Notes under the pieces: generated by a model
Database searches by the model: none
What the model was told of the DNA's origin: nothing
The model's input: the letters and a program-made list of their open reading frames with translations, nothing else
Shown: in pieces, positions 11,705-23,568 of the stretch
Position numbering within the stretch: the stretch's first letter is position 1
Layout of the letters: the number at the start of each line of letters is the position of its first letter
Program-made: the position numbers and the translations under genes
Source: Talinum fruticosum
Taxonomy: Eukaryota; Streptophyta; Magnoliopsida; Caryophyllales; Talinaceae
Length of the DNA: 64,000 bases
Assembly (NCBI GenBank): GCA_021018815.1
Contig: JAITYX010000002.1
Span: 7,223,001-7,287,000 of the forward strand
Direction of reading: 5' to 3'

Positions 11705-14700
11705 GGGAGACAATAATGACAACAAAACAACTTCATACAATGATCCGCAATCCCCTATACCTCGGCAGTTCGGATCATTTTGGCTATACAATTAGTTCAA
11801 GTAATACTAAACGGAGATAATTATAGAAATTGGTTCGGACTTGTCGTTAATGCTCTCAAATCCAAAAATAAACTTGGGTTTGTGAATGGCACTATTGCTA
11901 AACCGAGCACCGAACTAGATGTTCATGCATGGGACAAGTGTGACTCGATGGTCACCTGGCTTTACACTCGTCATCGACAAAATACTCCATGGGTCCGTGG
12001 CATATGTTAATACAGCCCCGAAAATTTGGGTAGACTTAGAGGAGAGATACTTGCTCGGAAATTCAATCCGAGTACATCGGTTGAAACAAAAAATGACATT
12101 GGTTAGTCAAGGACAATCCACTGTAGTCGAATACTCCACAAAGTTGAAATCTTTGTGGGATAAATTGAGTACATATCAGATTTTGCCCAATTGCACGTGT
12201 GAGTGTGAGTGTGAGAAAGCGATAACTTCCATGGTTGAACAAGAACGGGTACATTAGTTCCTAATGGGTCTTGACAATAAGAAGTTCAACATCGTTAGAT
12301 CCCAAATCCTTTCAATGGAACCACTTCCCATATTCAACAAGGTGTATTCCTTCATGGTCCGAGAGGAGTGGCAGCAACAACTTAGCTAAGAAGTGGACTC
12401 CGGACAAGCCGGCGAAGGGGCAGCGTTCAAAGCGAGCCAAGATTCACGCCAAAGCCGACGAGGCATAACCGGTGGATTCCCGAACGGACCGAAGTGCTCT
12501 CACCGAACAAACTTGGGCACGAACAAAGTCAACACTACAACCTGATCGAACACCCAACGAATTGGTAGACCGGATGTACCAGCCGGAAAAACTAGAATGG
12601 AAACGGCAAGCTGCCGGCGAACAAAGACCGGGACAAACCATCGGGGTTTGGAGATGTCTCGCCGGCACACACACGTGGAAACCCCCAACTTTGCAGCTCA
12701 CCTTCCAGATCTAGGGTTGGGGGTTGAACGTGGAAGAAAGTGAAGGAAATAAATGAGCAGGCGGACAGTCGAGCGGCTTTGCCGAGTTCACTCAATCTTA
12801 GGTAGATCAATTGTTTAATCTCTTTAAAGAAAGGCATAATTCGAAAAGATGGACAAGATAACCGGTAAGTCACTTCATACTACCCTTATACGAGTGGATC
12901 CTAGACTTGGGGGCCTCTCATTATATGACATCCAATATTGATGCTTTTATAGATATTTATAAACTGGTCGTACCAATTATTATTTCTCAATCCGATGGAC
13001 AACAAGTGGTCGCCGAAAAGGCGGGCACGGAAAAACTTGGACCCAATATATACACGAAAGACGTTACGTATCTCCCAACATTTAGATGCAATCTTATGTC
13101 GGCCCAAAAATTAGCCATTGATAAAAATTATGTCATATATTATGGACCTAATTTTTGTGTAATATAGGACCTCATGTCGAAGATGCAAATTAGAGTGGGT
13201 GATCTTGGAAATGGAGTGTACTACTTTCAAAACACGCCGGGGGTTCGGTTCTTGCAGCTGTTAAGAAGGTAGATTCGGTTCGATGGCATCAAAGACATCC
13301 GTCGCGTGGTAGTTTAGCTTCTTTATCAGCGAGTGTGTGATTTTCAGTTAAATAAAGATTTTTTGGAATGTTACGATGTGTGCCATAGGGCAAAGCAAAC
13401 CCAAAATAGTTTCCGTTAAGTAATTCTAAAGTAGTAAAACTCTTTGATTTAGTTCATTATGACTTGTGGAGGCGTTACCACACCCCATCTTTGTCCGGTT
13501 ATCACTATTTTTTGTGCATTGTGGGCGATTTTAGTCATGCCACATGGGTTTATTTGCTTCGGGATAAATCTGAGGCTTGCGCTCGTATAATTGATTTTTG
13601 TTTCATGGTAAAAACTCAATTTGGGACATGTTAAAATAGTACGAAGTGATAATGGAACATAATTTACAAAAGGAGACTTGCAAGATCATTTTCTTAAATG
13701 AGGCATGTTGCATGAGACATCCTGTGTTGGGACACCATAATAGAATGGGAGGGTAGAAAGGAAAAATATACATGTTTTAAATGTTGCCCGTGCTTTACGG
13801 TTTCAAGCTAGCTTACCTATTCGGTTTTGGGGGAGTATATTCTTACTGCTGCCTACCTCATTAATCACACTCCCACAAAACTTCTTAGACTTAAAAGCCC
13901 TTACGAGGTTTTATTTGGAAAGAAACCCTCTTATGAGCACCTAAGGTTTTTCGGATGTTTATGTTATGCTCATAATCATAACCGGATTCAAGACAAGTTT
14001 GATCCACGAACTACCAAGTGTATATTCCTAGGATATGCTCAAGGAAAAAAAGGGTGGCGGGTGTATGATCTAGAGACTAAAAAAGTATTTGTCTCACGAG
14101 ATGTTTTTTATGAGTCCATGTGTCATTTAGCCCAAACCGAACTTAACCCTCCTCCAAAAAACCCATTGCTACCTCAGCTCAATGAATTTTTTGTGATCTA
14201 GAGCCCACTGTTGGGCCTTTTACACCCTCTAGCCCAGCGCCTACTTCCTGTCTCCAGCCACCCACTGTTAGCTCCAACCCAACAATCTAACCCACTCCAT
14301 AGCCCACTTCAACAAATATTACCCACGGATTCACTACTACTCCAGAGCCCACTACTATCACCCCATCCAAAATAGACCCACCAGTTACCTCCTTCCAGTC
14401 AGAACCCACCAACCTGACCCACCTCTTCTTCACCCATACGCCTAGCAGCTCCATCCATCCCGAGCAGTCCACCAATGTCCACAGTCAGCTCTCCGTCGCC
14501 TAGTCAATCCGCATCTTCACGGCCACAACAAGAACGACAACCCCGACGCATCTACGAGACTACGTATACCACGCCATAGCTACACCCTATCTTGCCTTAT
14601 CACCCCTTTCAATTGCGCCTTTAGGTATCACTCATTCTCTCTCTCATCATATTTCCTATAAAAAATTCTCCAATTCTCATCTTGCATATTTAGCCGCCAT

Positions 14701-16000
14701 CACCTCCGGGATGAACCTCGTCATTTTTCTCATGTCGTTAGACGTCCCAATTGGCATGCTGCTATGAGTACAAAAATTGAGGCTCTCGAAGAACAAAATA
14801 CATAGGAACTAACGACCTTGCCGTAAGGAAAGAAACTTTTGGGTGTAAGTGGGTTTACAAAATCAAGCACAATACGGACGGTTCTATAGAGCGCTACAAA
14901 GCCCGTCTAATGATCCTTGGAAACCATCAAGTTAAGGGGAGGACTTCAATGAGATTTGCCCCGGTAGCCAAAATGGTCACAGTTCGAACACTTCTTACGC
15001 TAGTCGTGGTTAAGGGATGGTCTTTACACCAAATTGACGTTCACAATGCCTCTCTCTACTATGATCTCGACGAGGAAATCTATATGAGACCACCACCAGG
15101 ATTCCACACTTTGCGCCCAAATCTTGTGTACAAGCTCAAGAAATCACTATATGGTCTTTGTCAAGCCCCTCGACGGTGATTCTTCAAGCTTGCAAGTGCT
15201 CTTTGGGACTATGATTTCAACAATGTCCTTTGGATTACTCCTTAGTTACCTATCACCATGATAATAACTTCATGGCTCTACTAATATACGCTGACGATTT
15301 AGTTATCACAAGTAATTACACTACTTGTTGTGAAGCATTCAAAGACTATCTCCACAAATGTTTTAAGTTGAAAGACTTGGGCCCTTTGAAATATTTTCTC
15401 GGGATCGAGGTTGCCCGTGCTCCCGATGGAATCTTTCTATGCCAGTGGAAATACACTTTAGACATACTTATGGAAACCGGCATGTTGGGTTCAAAGCCAA
15501 GTACGTTCATTATGGAGCAACACCACAAACTATCCTCGGACTTGGGCAACCCTATTATAGATCCAGGTCAATATCGGAGACGTATTGGTCTATCTCAGTA
15601 TCACCCGACCCCAATATTACCTATATTGTCCACATCTTGAGCCGCTTTATGCACGATCCAAGACAAGCCCATTGGGAAGCGGCACAATTACTTCTATGGT
15701 ATCTAAAATCTTCACCGTGACAAGGCCTCTTTTTCCATCTTCGAACGACCTCAATCTTCATGTATACTGTGACTTTGATTGGGCCAGCTACTCAATGACT
15801 CCACGATCGGTCAACGAGTATTTTGTGTCACTTGGCCACACACTTATCTCTTAGAAGACCAAGAAGCAACCGACCATATCCCGCTCTTCAACCAAAGCTG
15901 AACATCAAGCCATGACCAATGCTACAAGTAAAGCAATATGGCTTCAGATTTAATTCGATATCTTCGGTTACCCGTTCAAATAGCATGGTTATATTGCGAT
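11705..16000 (+). pseudogene. Copia gag-pol polyprotein, decayed
   Basis: Starts at ATG 11705 and shifts frame early. Gag: LNGDNYRNWFGLVVNALKSK (about 11808) and IWVDLEERY. Protease: WILDLGASHYMT at about 12895, where the catalytic DTG has become DLG. Integrase core pieces lie at 13360-13680 and the C-terminal part at 13827-14200 (SPYEVLFGKKPSYEHLRFFG). RT: QIDVHNASL (about 15040) and YADDLVITSN (about 15285). RNase H: YCDFDWASY (about 15765) and SRSSTKAEHQAM (about 15880). The order PR-IN-RT-RH defines Copia. Several stops and frameshifts break it. Confidence 0.9.
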
Positions 16001-16222
16001 AATCAGGCGACACTTCACATTGCCGCTAATCCGAGTGTTTCATGACCGTACAAAACACATAGAGCTGGACTGTCATTTTGTTTGTGAATGGATTGTATCC
16101 ATGGAAGTAGTAACTCGCTATGTCCCTACCAAACAACTAATGTTTTTATAAAAGTGCTAGGACAATCACGGTTTCATCATCTCATTGGCAAGTTGGACGT
16201 TTTCAATCCCCACGCACCAACT

Positions 16223-16232
16223 TGAGGGAGAG
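16223..16232 (+). other. Polypurine tract of the Copia element
   Basis: TGAGGGAGAG lies immediately before the 3' LTR, the place and composition expected of the plus-strand primer. Confidence 0.7.
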
Positions 16233-16467
16233 TATTAGGGTAAATTTTCTTATTTTGTGTTGGATTAGGTGTCAATTACAATTATATGTCGTTCTTTGTG
16301 ATAAGCATGGACTTTGTGTAGCATTAGAAGATACCATACGAGTTGATCTCCAACTCTTGTACCGAGAAACCTTAATCCTTTGTATGACTACCACTTCTTG
16401 TATATATACAAGGCAATGGCCTTGGATTAGCCATCATCAAATTTTCTCCCTAACTCTAAATTTTACG
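16233..16467 (+). repeat. 3' LTR of Copia (235 bp)
   Basis: Runs TATTAGGG to TTTTACG and pairs with the 5' LTR. It lacks the MITE and so preserves the original LTR length. Confidence 0.9.
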
Positions 16468-17689
16468 TGAGTACTCTCAGAATTACGGTTGAATTTTCAT
16501 ATACTAAGTAAAACAATTCAGAAAACCAAACATGCAAGTTCAAGTCTGCACCGCCAATAATTTAGATGTTGATAAAAGGTTTCTAACACAACATATCCAA
16601 TGAAGACATCTATAATTAAGGGGTAAAGATTCTGCATATCCAAGATCATACTAACCGTGATTTTCTTCACTTTTAGCTGGTTTTGCAACATAAATCTGGT
16701 TGAAAACAACAAAGAGAAATACGTATGAGAAGTCTGGATCATCATCATTAGAGTGATAGTTATAGATTCTTTCTGACTCTACATTAGAAACATAAATGGA
16801 GTAATTATTGACCCGTATGATCCGTGAGTTATAATATGTTTATTTTCGGGGGCTTGCCCTCTAGTGCATCCAAAAAACATAAATGTACTAATTAAAGTTA
16901 ACAAATAAACAAATTAAAATTGAACATGAAGATGATGGACTATAGCACGGCAAACCTGAATATCAGAATTTTCCCCTTAAAGAATCTCCCAGCTCCTTCG
17001 ATGGTATCAGCAGCAGTCCCTACGCCGGCGACAAATATATCCAATTTTTCTTCTGTAGCTTCCCAGATCTGTTTCCCTAGGGTCTTAAAATGAAACAGAC
17101 AAGAAAAGCAAGATATTTCAAATTCATCATGCGTGAAGTCTCACGCATGACACACCCCCATAACAAATTATTTTAAAAATAAATTCAGTATCAAAGGATA
17201 CCCCACGGTTTGCAATATTTTTAAACCGATTAATGGGTTTCAATTAGGCTTGAAAGTCAAGGGGGATAAAGATACTAATCAACTCATCTCAAAATCTTTT
17301 GCATAACTTGTAAGGACCTCTAATGCTTATACTCTAATAGAAAGGATTGAAACGTGAAGTATTTGTCACTAGGCCAAAACTAACTTAATTTATTTTGTCA
17401 TACTTTATAAAGGGTTGGTAACGGTTACTATTAGGAGTAATACAACTCCTAGAGCTTTAAGGATTACCATTTTGTTCTATGCTTGCCTTTTTCAGGCACG
17501 GTTATATTTATTACATGAGATTATTGCAATCTAACACCAATCATGTAGTTATAATTACTACAACTATGCAATCATCATACCTTAACAACGTTATTGTATT
17601 ACGTTATCCCACATAATGCTATATTAAGAGCAGCAAAATAAGCCAAGCTAATACTGGTACTACCACCTACTTTCTATTAGAACAGTCAT

Positions 17690-17960
17690 CAAATGAAATG
17701 TGAGTGGCACATACATTAAAATGGAGAGAAAAGAAGGAGAGGGGATAAAAAACCAAATTAAAGTAGAATAAATACAGTGACCAAACTTGGGTACCCAGTT
17801 AGCAGCTCGATTCCCTTCTCTAATGGTGTGATGTATAAAAACTTGGTTGCACATCCGAAGGAAACGATGAGTGTTTTGAATCAGCGTCTTGATTTCCCGA
17901 AGAACCAGGATTTCTCCTTTAATTGCGTTAATGACTCGTTAAATTATCTCCTTCCAAAAT
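17690..17960 (-). mobile_element. LINE RNase H fragment in an intron of pseudogene A
   Basis: Minus-strand translation gives a typical plant LINE RNase H end: RMCNQVFIHHTIREGNRAANW. The region is similar in sense to the fragment at 57350-57935. It lies between the exon 4 remnant and exon 3 of pseudogene A. Confidence 0.7.
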
Positions 17961-18069
17961 GATATAACGAAACCATACTTGCACTGCTCGCTTTGACACC
18001 ATTATACATGTACATGTGCAACAACCGATAAAAATTACAAAGAATCAGGAAAAATGTCTAGTAGTATGT

Positions 18070-18270
18070 TACTCTCATTGTTTAAAAATACTTGTTGTTT
18101 TAATGTTATAAGAGAATATCAAGGAAATAAAAAAGGAGAGAAAAAAAGTAATTAATAAGGACAAAATTGGTAAATTAGTTATTAGTAAGTCAATACAATT
18201 GAGAGTGACAGATATTGTGAAATTAAAAAATAATAATTAAAGTGACATGTCTTGTAAAATAAAGGGAGTA
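18070..18270. mobile_element. Stowaway-like MITE
   Basis: About 200 bp with ends TACTCTCATTGTTT and AAAATAAAGGGAGTA (inverted repeats), and an inner AGTGACATGT stretch shared with the MITE at 11134-11512. Target site TA. No coding content. Confidence 0.7.
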
Positions 18271-18454
18271 TTCGGAGCGGTAAAATTAAGATACATGAAA
18301 GTGTACCTTGCCAAGGGCAATCGAGTTCTTCTTTCCTGCATCCCTGAATTAGAACAAACTCCATTCATACATTCTTTTCGCCCTTGGGCAGGGAAAATAC
18401 AATGTTGCAGTTGAGTTGCATATAATCAATTAATTAGGGTTGAGTAATAAGAGT

Positions 18455-18690
18455 CGGTCAACGACCAGTTGAGTGTTACACTTAGTGGTGAACACTCCAC
18501 TATTCCATCCTCTCCACCGGGGTTCGAATCTTGGTGGAGACAATTTCTCTGTTATGTATGCAAATAAGTTAGGTTGTGTTGTGCGTTTAGGATTTAAGTC
18601 CGAGCTTGGTATGTTTACCCCTTCCCCTAGGCCTTTCGGTTCAACTGATGTTTACCCTTTAGATAAGTGTCCAATTAGATAGCCCACACT
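18455..18690 (+). mobile_element. SINE-like repeat (tRNA-type B box)
   Basis: Contains GGTTCGAATCTTGGTGG, a tRNA B-box match, preceded about 40 bp upstream by GAGTGTTACACTTAGTGG, a possible A box. A related stretch with the same B box and following GACAATTTT lies at 33690-33826. It does not fold as a complete tRNA. Confidence 0.5.
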
Positions 18691-20144
18691 TACCATCAAG
18701 TCGGTCAACTTATAAATAACATATTTAATGATCATCAGACATTCTTGTCAACTTGCTTGTCATATTACTTTACATGATGTACTTGGTCAAGTTTAATTAT
18801 TACTTTTCTTTTTCCCTGCAACAAGGTTAAGTTTATTACTGACATTTATATGTGTAGCAAAACAATGATTAATTACAAAAATATTGACATTTTATTATCA
18901 TGTGATATAGATAAATGACAAAAAATTCCTTGAGATAAATTGGTACACTGAAATATGATTTTTAAATAATTTACTACCCTTCTTTTTAAATTTTTAGGAT
19001 AGTACTGTTAAAAGAATTCTACGTATACATACTATAATTTATGATTTACTAAAACTAAGAATTTTTTTTCATTTGTCGATACTATAGTATAGTAAGACAT
19101 CAATAACTCTTAATTATATAGATGGTTTTGTTACAAGTTTGCTTCATTTTTAAATACATCAAAAGCGGTGGACGCTTAATTAACTAGCCTCACCCATTCA
19201 TTTGCATGAAAAGCCAACCTGACCCACTTCACTAATGGGTCGGGCATGACCTGACCAGGCCTGCTTTGTTTACAAGCGACCTTAATCCGGTCCGACCCCG
19301 CGGTTGCGCACCCCATGGCAGTATTACACTCTAAGTATTACACACAAATCGATCATAAACTTTGGATTGGGGGGGACGAAGGTGATCACCGGTCTTTAGT
19401 ACTATAATCCTTTTCCACATAGGCTGCAACTCGTGCCTCACAACCCTCTACCAGATGATCAAGATATAGTAGCTGCAAATGAGAGAACAAATTCAGTAAT
19501 TTCACACAAGGAATTGAAAATAAAGATAATGTATAGTCATTATTAGCTATTTGGAGACAACGCACTTGACCCATATTCATGTCCTTACCCTCCTCCTCCA
19601 TAGCTTTAAGCTGAAAGCTTCTTGAAGACTTTAAAACTGTAAATTATGTAGATGAGCGGTAAGTAACAAGAATGACGTCCTGTTTTGTACACACATGCAG
19701 TAACTTTTGGACATTCAAAGAAACAAAATTAAAAATAAAAAACTTTCAGCAGGCCTCGTAAAAGAGAGGCAACCGATGGATTCATCAGCCTCCCCTTGAA
19801 TGAATGCTCTTGATTATCGAACCAAGACTTGATAACCAAGCTTCCACTTTGGATTACCACCAACCATATAAGCTTAACATAGGGATAAAAATTCAATGGG
19901 ACTAAGATTTCATTACCTTCGTAATATGTCAATGTAGTTCTGACTCAAAATCTTAAATAAAAGCATAAAAGGCAGTAAAAATAGGCATCCCTCCATTGTG
20001 GTATAAAATTATCTTTCGTTTTGCAACATGCAAGAGTAAATTTTATCGTTTAACTAACCATAATAGATATTGTATGAACATGCACAATCTCTCAATAAGA
20101 CAACAAGATAGTTAAAAGTTATATATTACTAGATCATAAATTAC

Positions 20145-20405
20145 CTATGTTACTTCGACCATTCATATTCATGTATAAAGTTTGACACTTGATTGGTATA
20201 GAAACCCGGCGATCCATTTTTGACCAAGCATTTACAGAATTCTTGTGAAAAGAGCCAAATTTAATATCAAATTCGCGTCGAACACTTGACATCTTAATGT
20301 AGGCATGACTGATTCTGGATGACATGGAAATAGGTTGTTTCTTGTTTATAGTTGGAGAATGTTAAGCCTTCAGCTTAATGGGTGCAGTTTGAGCTTAAAT
20401 CAAAG

Positions 20406-20476
<71 letters not shown>
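20145..20476 (-). promoter_or_regulatory. Promoter and leader exon of gene A
   Basis: Minus strand. A TA-rich tract (20408-20476) sits where a TATA box would be. About 85 bases downstream the first ATG (20325) opens a frame that stays open to a splice donor CATAG|GTAATTTATG at 20144/20145. A matching acceptor, CTTTCAG, precedes the start of A at 19611. The same exon, donor and promoter are found upstream of gene B (30790-31075). Joined to A's first coding exon, the upstream frame stops two codons after the junction, so it would act as an upstream ORF rather than an N-terminal extension. Confidence 0.55.
20408..20476. repeat. (AT)n microsatellite
   Basis: About 34 AT units in the presumed TATA region of the A promoter. 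The duplicate at 31060-31072 has only about six units. Confidence 0.9.
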
Positions 20477-20480
<4 letters not shown>

Positions 20481-20654
20481 TGATGCCCCATGAAGAACGT
20501 CAATGGCATGCTTTAATCTCCCTTCTACGTTTGCCTTTCCCTACACTTGGATTATTATATTTATTTATGAAAAAATACATGACAGTTGGGCGGTTTTAGA
20601 AACAGCAAAAGGGGATATATAATTTTAAGACAATGTGTAGAGGCCATTTGTTTT

Positions 20655-21030
20655 AACGGTTAAAATTAGTTATATTATCAATTATGATTAGGTGGTTAGT
20701 GATTATCAGTAATTTAATAGTTAGTGATTATTAATAATTATAATTAACAGTTAATATAATTACCAGTAATTATGATAAGCAATTAACAATTATCAATAGT
20801 TATGATTAAATGTTGACGGTTATAATCATTTATTAGCAGTTATGATTAATTTAAGGGTATATTCGTTTTAATTTTTAAAATTAGCAATAGTAGTTATGTA
20901 TGATTAGTTGTTAGCGGTACCGAGTGTTTACAATTAGCAGTTAACAGCTTATGAATGGTTACCAATGATTACTATTAAGTAGGGGTTAGCGATTATGAGC
21001 ATTACTAGTGATTATGATTAATTTAAATGT
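20655..21030. repeat. Degenerate GTTATGATTA minisatellite, unit 1
   Basis: Imperfect repeats of about 10-20 bp built on GTTATGATTA and AGTGATTATCAGTAATT. The copy in unit 2 is at 31250-31600. Related in motif to the array at 1-220. Confidence 0.7.
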
Positions 21031-21502
21031 TTGTTAGCATTAAATTCTCGACATTTGCTAGTACTTACGAATTGTCCATAAAAAACAATAATATTTCGCT
21101 AGAATAATTTTTTTCACATAAATACTTTCATTAAGGAAATAATTTTTGAAAAATCAATAAAAAAAGTTTTAAAGTTCGGCATTACCTGAAATTGACATAT
21201 AGGCTTAAAAATGGCTATTTGTGTAACAATTTTATATTATGACAGTATTGGTCCATTTGATATAAAATATTTGCACCCCTCTCTATCTCTCTCGATTGTG
21301 GGGGCGCGCTTTGTTAAGGAAAGATGGGGTAAAAGTTGAAAATTCTAACTGCTGCTCCAAGGATTACCCCTAAACAGTTTTTTTTTTGGGGACTCTTTTA
21401 ACTCTCTTCCTATTTTCCTTTCCATTATTTATTTGTGTTATTAAGAAATTCTCAAAGTCGAGTTTAATTTACTATTTGTGTACACTTAAACTTGCAATGA
21501 TG

Positions 21503-22242
21503 TTGGGAGTGGGAAGAGCTCCTAGCGGTGGTTTGGGGGATCCGGACGACTAGAAATAAGGCATTGTATGGTGGAGAGAGGGTGAAGTGGGAGCTAGTAG
21601 CGGATAGAGCCATTGGAATGGTGAAGGGATTCCGTGAGATAATGGAGAACACATCTCCGGGGAATAGTTTGCTGCCCATCGTCCGGAAACCGCCAAGTTT
21701 GGGGTCGGTGAAGGTTAACTTTGATACCGCTCATCTCGACGACCGGGGGCATGGATAGGGCGTTGTGGTTCGGGACACCGAGGGGTCTATAGTTATGGCT
21801 TGTGTCAAGCAGGGGATGGGTTTTCTAGGTCCTGAAATTGAAGAAGCAAGAGCTTGTCGGTATGCGTTAATGGAAGAAGAAGAGAATTCACTAGTGTGGA
21901 AATCGAAGGGGATTGTCTTTCCCTTAACTCGAAGTTAAAGAAGAAGGTCTCATTGGCTTCTTGTATAGGATTGATCATCGATGATATTATGCATATTTGT
22001 CAATCTTTCCAGTTCTATGCTTTGTCTTTTGTTAAAATGGAGGGTAATAGAGTAGATCATAGCTTAGCACATCTCCAACTATATGATTCTCATGTTACAG
22101 TTTGGCTTGGAGATGGGCCGGATTGTATTCTAAATCTGGTCGGTTTGGATGTTGAAACCCATTTGAGTTTGAATTAATAAACCTGCCCCCTTTTTTGGAT
22201 CCAAAAATAAAAAACTCGCAATGATGTTTGTTAAAAAAAAAA
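21503..22242 (+). mobile_element. 5'-truncated LINE, RNase H part, with TSD
   Basis: Encodes a plant LINE RNase H: LGSVKVNFDTAHLDDRGHG, GVVVRDTEGSIVMACVKQG, VEIEGDCLSL and MEGNRVDHSLAHLQ, with several frameshifts. It ends in an A run (22233-22245) and is flanked by a 15-bp target duplication (AAACTTGCAATGATG at 21488-21502, one mismatch at 22243-22257). The matching place in unit 2 (about 31938) lacks it, so it inserted after the duplication. Confidence 0.85.
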
Positions 22243-23444
22243 AAAACTTACAATGATGAATTTACTCATCATGTTTAATAAATTCAGAACTGCTTTTAAT
22301 TACACTTAGCCCTTAAATTAACATACTAAAATTCATAATCTCTAAACTAGATAAGCCCAGCATTATATTAGCGACACTTATCAATATTTACTAATTGTCC
22401 ATAAAAAATAAAAATATTTCACATAAATGAATATTTCTTTTTCATATCAGTATGTTCGTTATAGAAATATCCTTTGAAAAATCAATAGAGAAAAAAGTTT
22501 ACAAGTTTGGCTTTATCTGAAAATATGTTTTTAAAAAATTATTTACGTAATATTTTCATATCATGACAGTTCTACATTAACCTATCATAATAGTTTTACA
22601 TTGACCTCTGTTACTCATATTATAATAAAATAAAATAAAGCACACATCAACTTTTTTTGTATCATTGATTCTTTATTTTAATTAAGTTATTTTTAACCTG
22701 TCATCATCCCCAAGTAATACTACAAAAATTAATTTAACTCCCCAAGTGACACTAAAAAAATTTTAATGTCAATCTCCAAATAACAACTTCAAGATTAGTG
22801 CATATGTCATGTTACCTCATATCATATGCTCATTTAGTTTCCATTTATATACATTATTACATAATAAGCTAATTATAATTAGTTCATAAATAAATTGGAC
22901 AAGAGTATTAATTAATACATAATACAATTATTCATTTTAGTTTATGTTTTTACATACAAATTATATAGAAAATAAATCTTAGATCGAGAATTAAAATTAA
23001 AATTCCATTTTTTCAATATGAGTACATTTTTTTTAATTTATGTTTTTATGTAGAATTTCAATTAGAGTATATTTGGTAGACATAAATATGGAAATAATTT
23101 CCGCTCAATATTCATGGGCACGCACACACATTTACACATATATATTATTAAAACAAAATATTCCAAACCTAGCATTTGACATGAGTAAAACTGTCATATA
23201 ACTTTAAAATCACTAGCCTAAATTCAAACCTAATTTTATGCCCAACTATTTTTAATTGTAATTATTGTTATTAACTAATAATATATTCATTGTGATTATT
23301 ACAGGAAATTAAAAGGCCAATTTCAAAAAAAAAAAATTAAAAGGGCATCAACTCTTTGATCTCTAAATGTTATCCAATTAAATTTTTAAAAAATAATAAT
23401 TTTCTATCAATAATTCAGATTTTTTTACTTTATGCTAATCTTTT

Positions 23445-23568
23445 TTTTTTTTTTGTACGTAAGAGTCACAAAGGGCAGTATAATACAATGGGAGTGGGGG
23501 AATCAAATCTGAGACGTAATGTACTCAACACCTTAGTCTTAACCATTATGTCATGACCTCATTGGTTA
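23445..23568 (-). mobile_element. tRNA-derived SINE (minus strand)
   Basis: Poly-T at the left end marks the reversed A tail. Read on the minus strand it begins GAGGTCATGACATAATGG, then TGGTTAAGACTAAGG (A-box-like) and AGATTTGATTCCCCC (B-box-like), as in plant SINEs. Flanks TTTATGCTAATCTT and TTTATACGAATCTT look like a target duplication. It is absent from unit 2 (about 33905). Confidence 0.65.

Larger units (their letters stand above)
11036..16467 (+). mobile_element. Full-length Ty1/Copia element inside pseudogene A
   Basis: LTRs at 11036-11650 and 16233-16467 bound the element, and an identical 5-bp target duplication TGAGT sits at 11031-11035 and 16468-16472. A tRNA-Met-like primer binding site follows the 5' LTR and a purine tract precedes the 3' LTR. 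The interior holds gag, protease, integrase, RT and RNase H in Copia order on the plus strand, opposite to gene A. Stops and frameshifts make it inactive. It inserted into the intron between exons 6 and 7 of A. Confidence 0.95.
9456..19610 (-). pseudogene. Cysteine synthase-like gene A, decayed and interrupted
   Basis: Diverged relative of genes B-D with the same exon order. Exons: 19566-19601 (start ATG), 19390-19472, 18307-18343, exon 4 remnant about 17400-17686, 16956-17096, 16656-16695, 10874-10965, 9843-9911, 9651-9731 and 9456-9509 (stop). Exon 2 keeps YLDHLVEGCEARVAA and the PLP lysine in STKDR but lost the GNTPLV segment. Exon 5 reads VAGVGTAADT instead of VSGIGTGGT. Exon 9 reads HESTGAA instead of ISSGAA. 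Exon 4 contains stops and frameshifts around TSGNTG, and the acceptors of exons 4 and 5 are lost. A 5.4-kb Copia element lies between exons 6 and 7. Most other exon-length changes are multiples of three, so the gene evolved under coding constraint before it died. Confidence 0.85.

Noticed and set aside
12444..12873. Overlapping frames of 60-93 codons on both strands
   Set aside because: They lie within the Copia gag-protease linker, have no domain, and contradict each other in frame and strand.
13827..15640. Separate genes from the long frames with integrase and RT motifs
   Set aside because: They are pieces of one decayed Copia polyprotein between two LTRs with target duplications.
18455..18690. 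tRNA gene suggested by the B box GGTTCGAATC
   Set aside because: No acceptor stem or anticodon arm can be formed; it fits a tRNA-derived SINE.
20134..20325. Leader frame as a transit peptide fused to cysteine synthase
   Set aside because: Joined by the visible donor and acceptor, the frame is wrong for the synthase in both A and B.
21528..22177. Host RNase H-like gene
   Set aside because: Frameshifted, flanked by a target duplication and A tail, and absent from unit 2; it is a LINE fragment.
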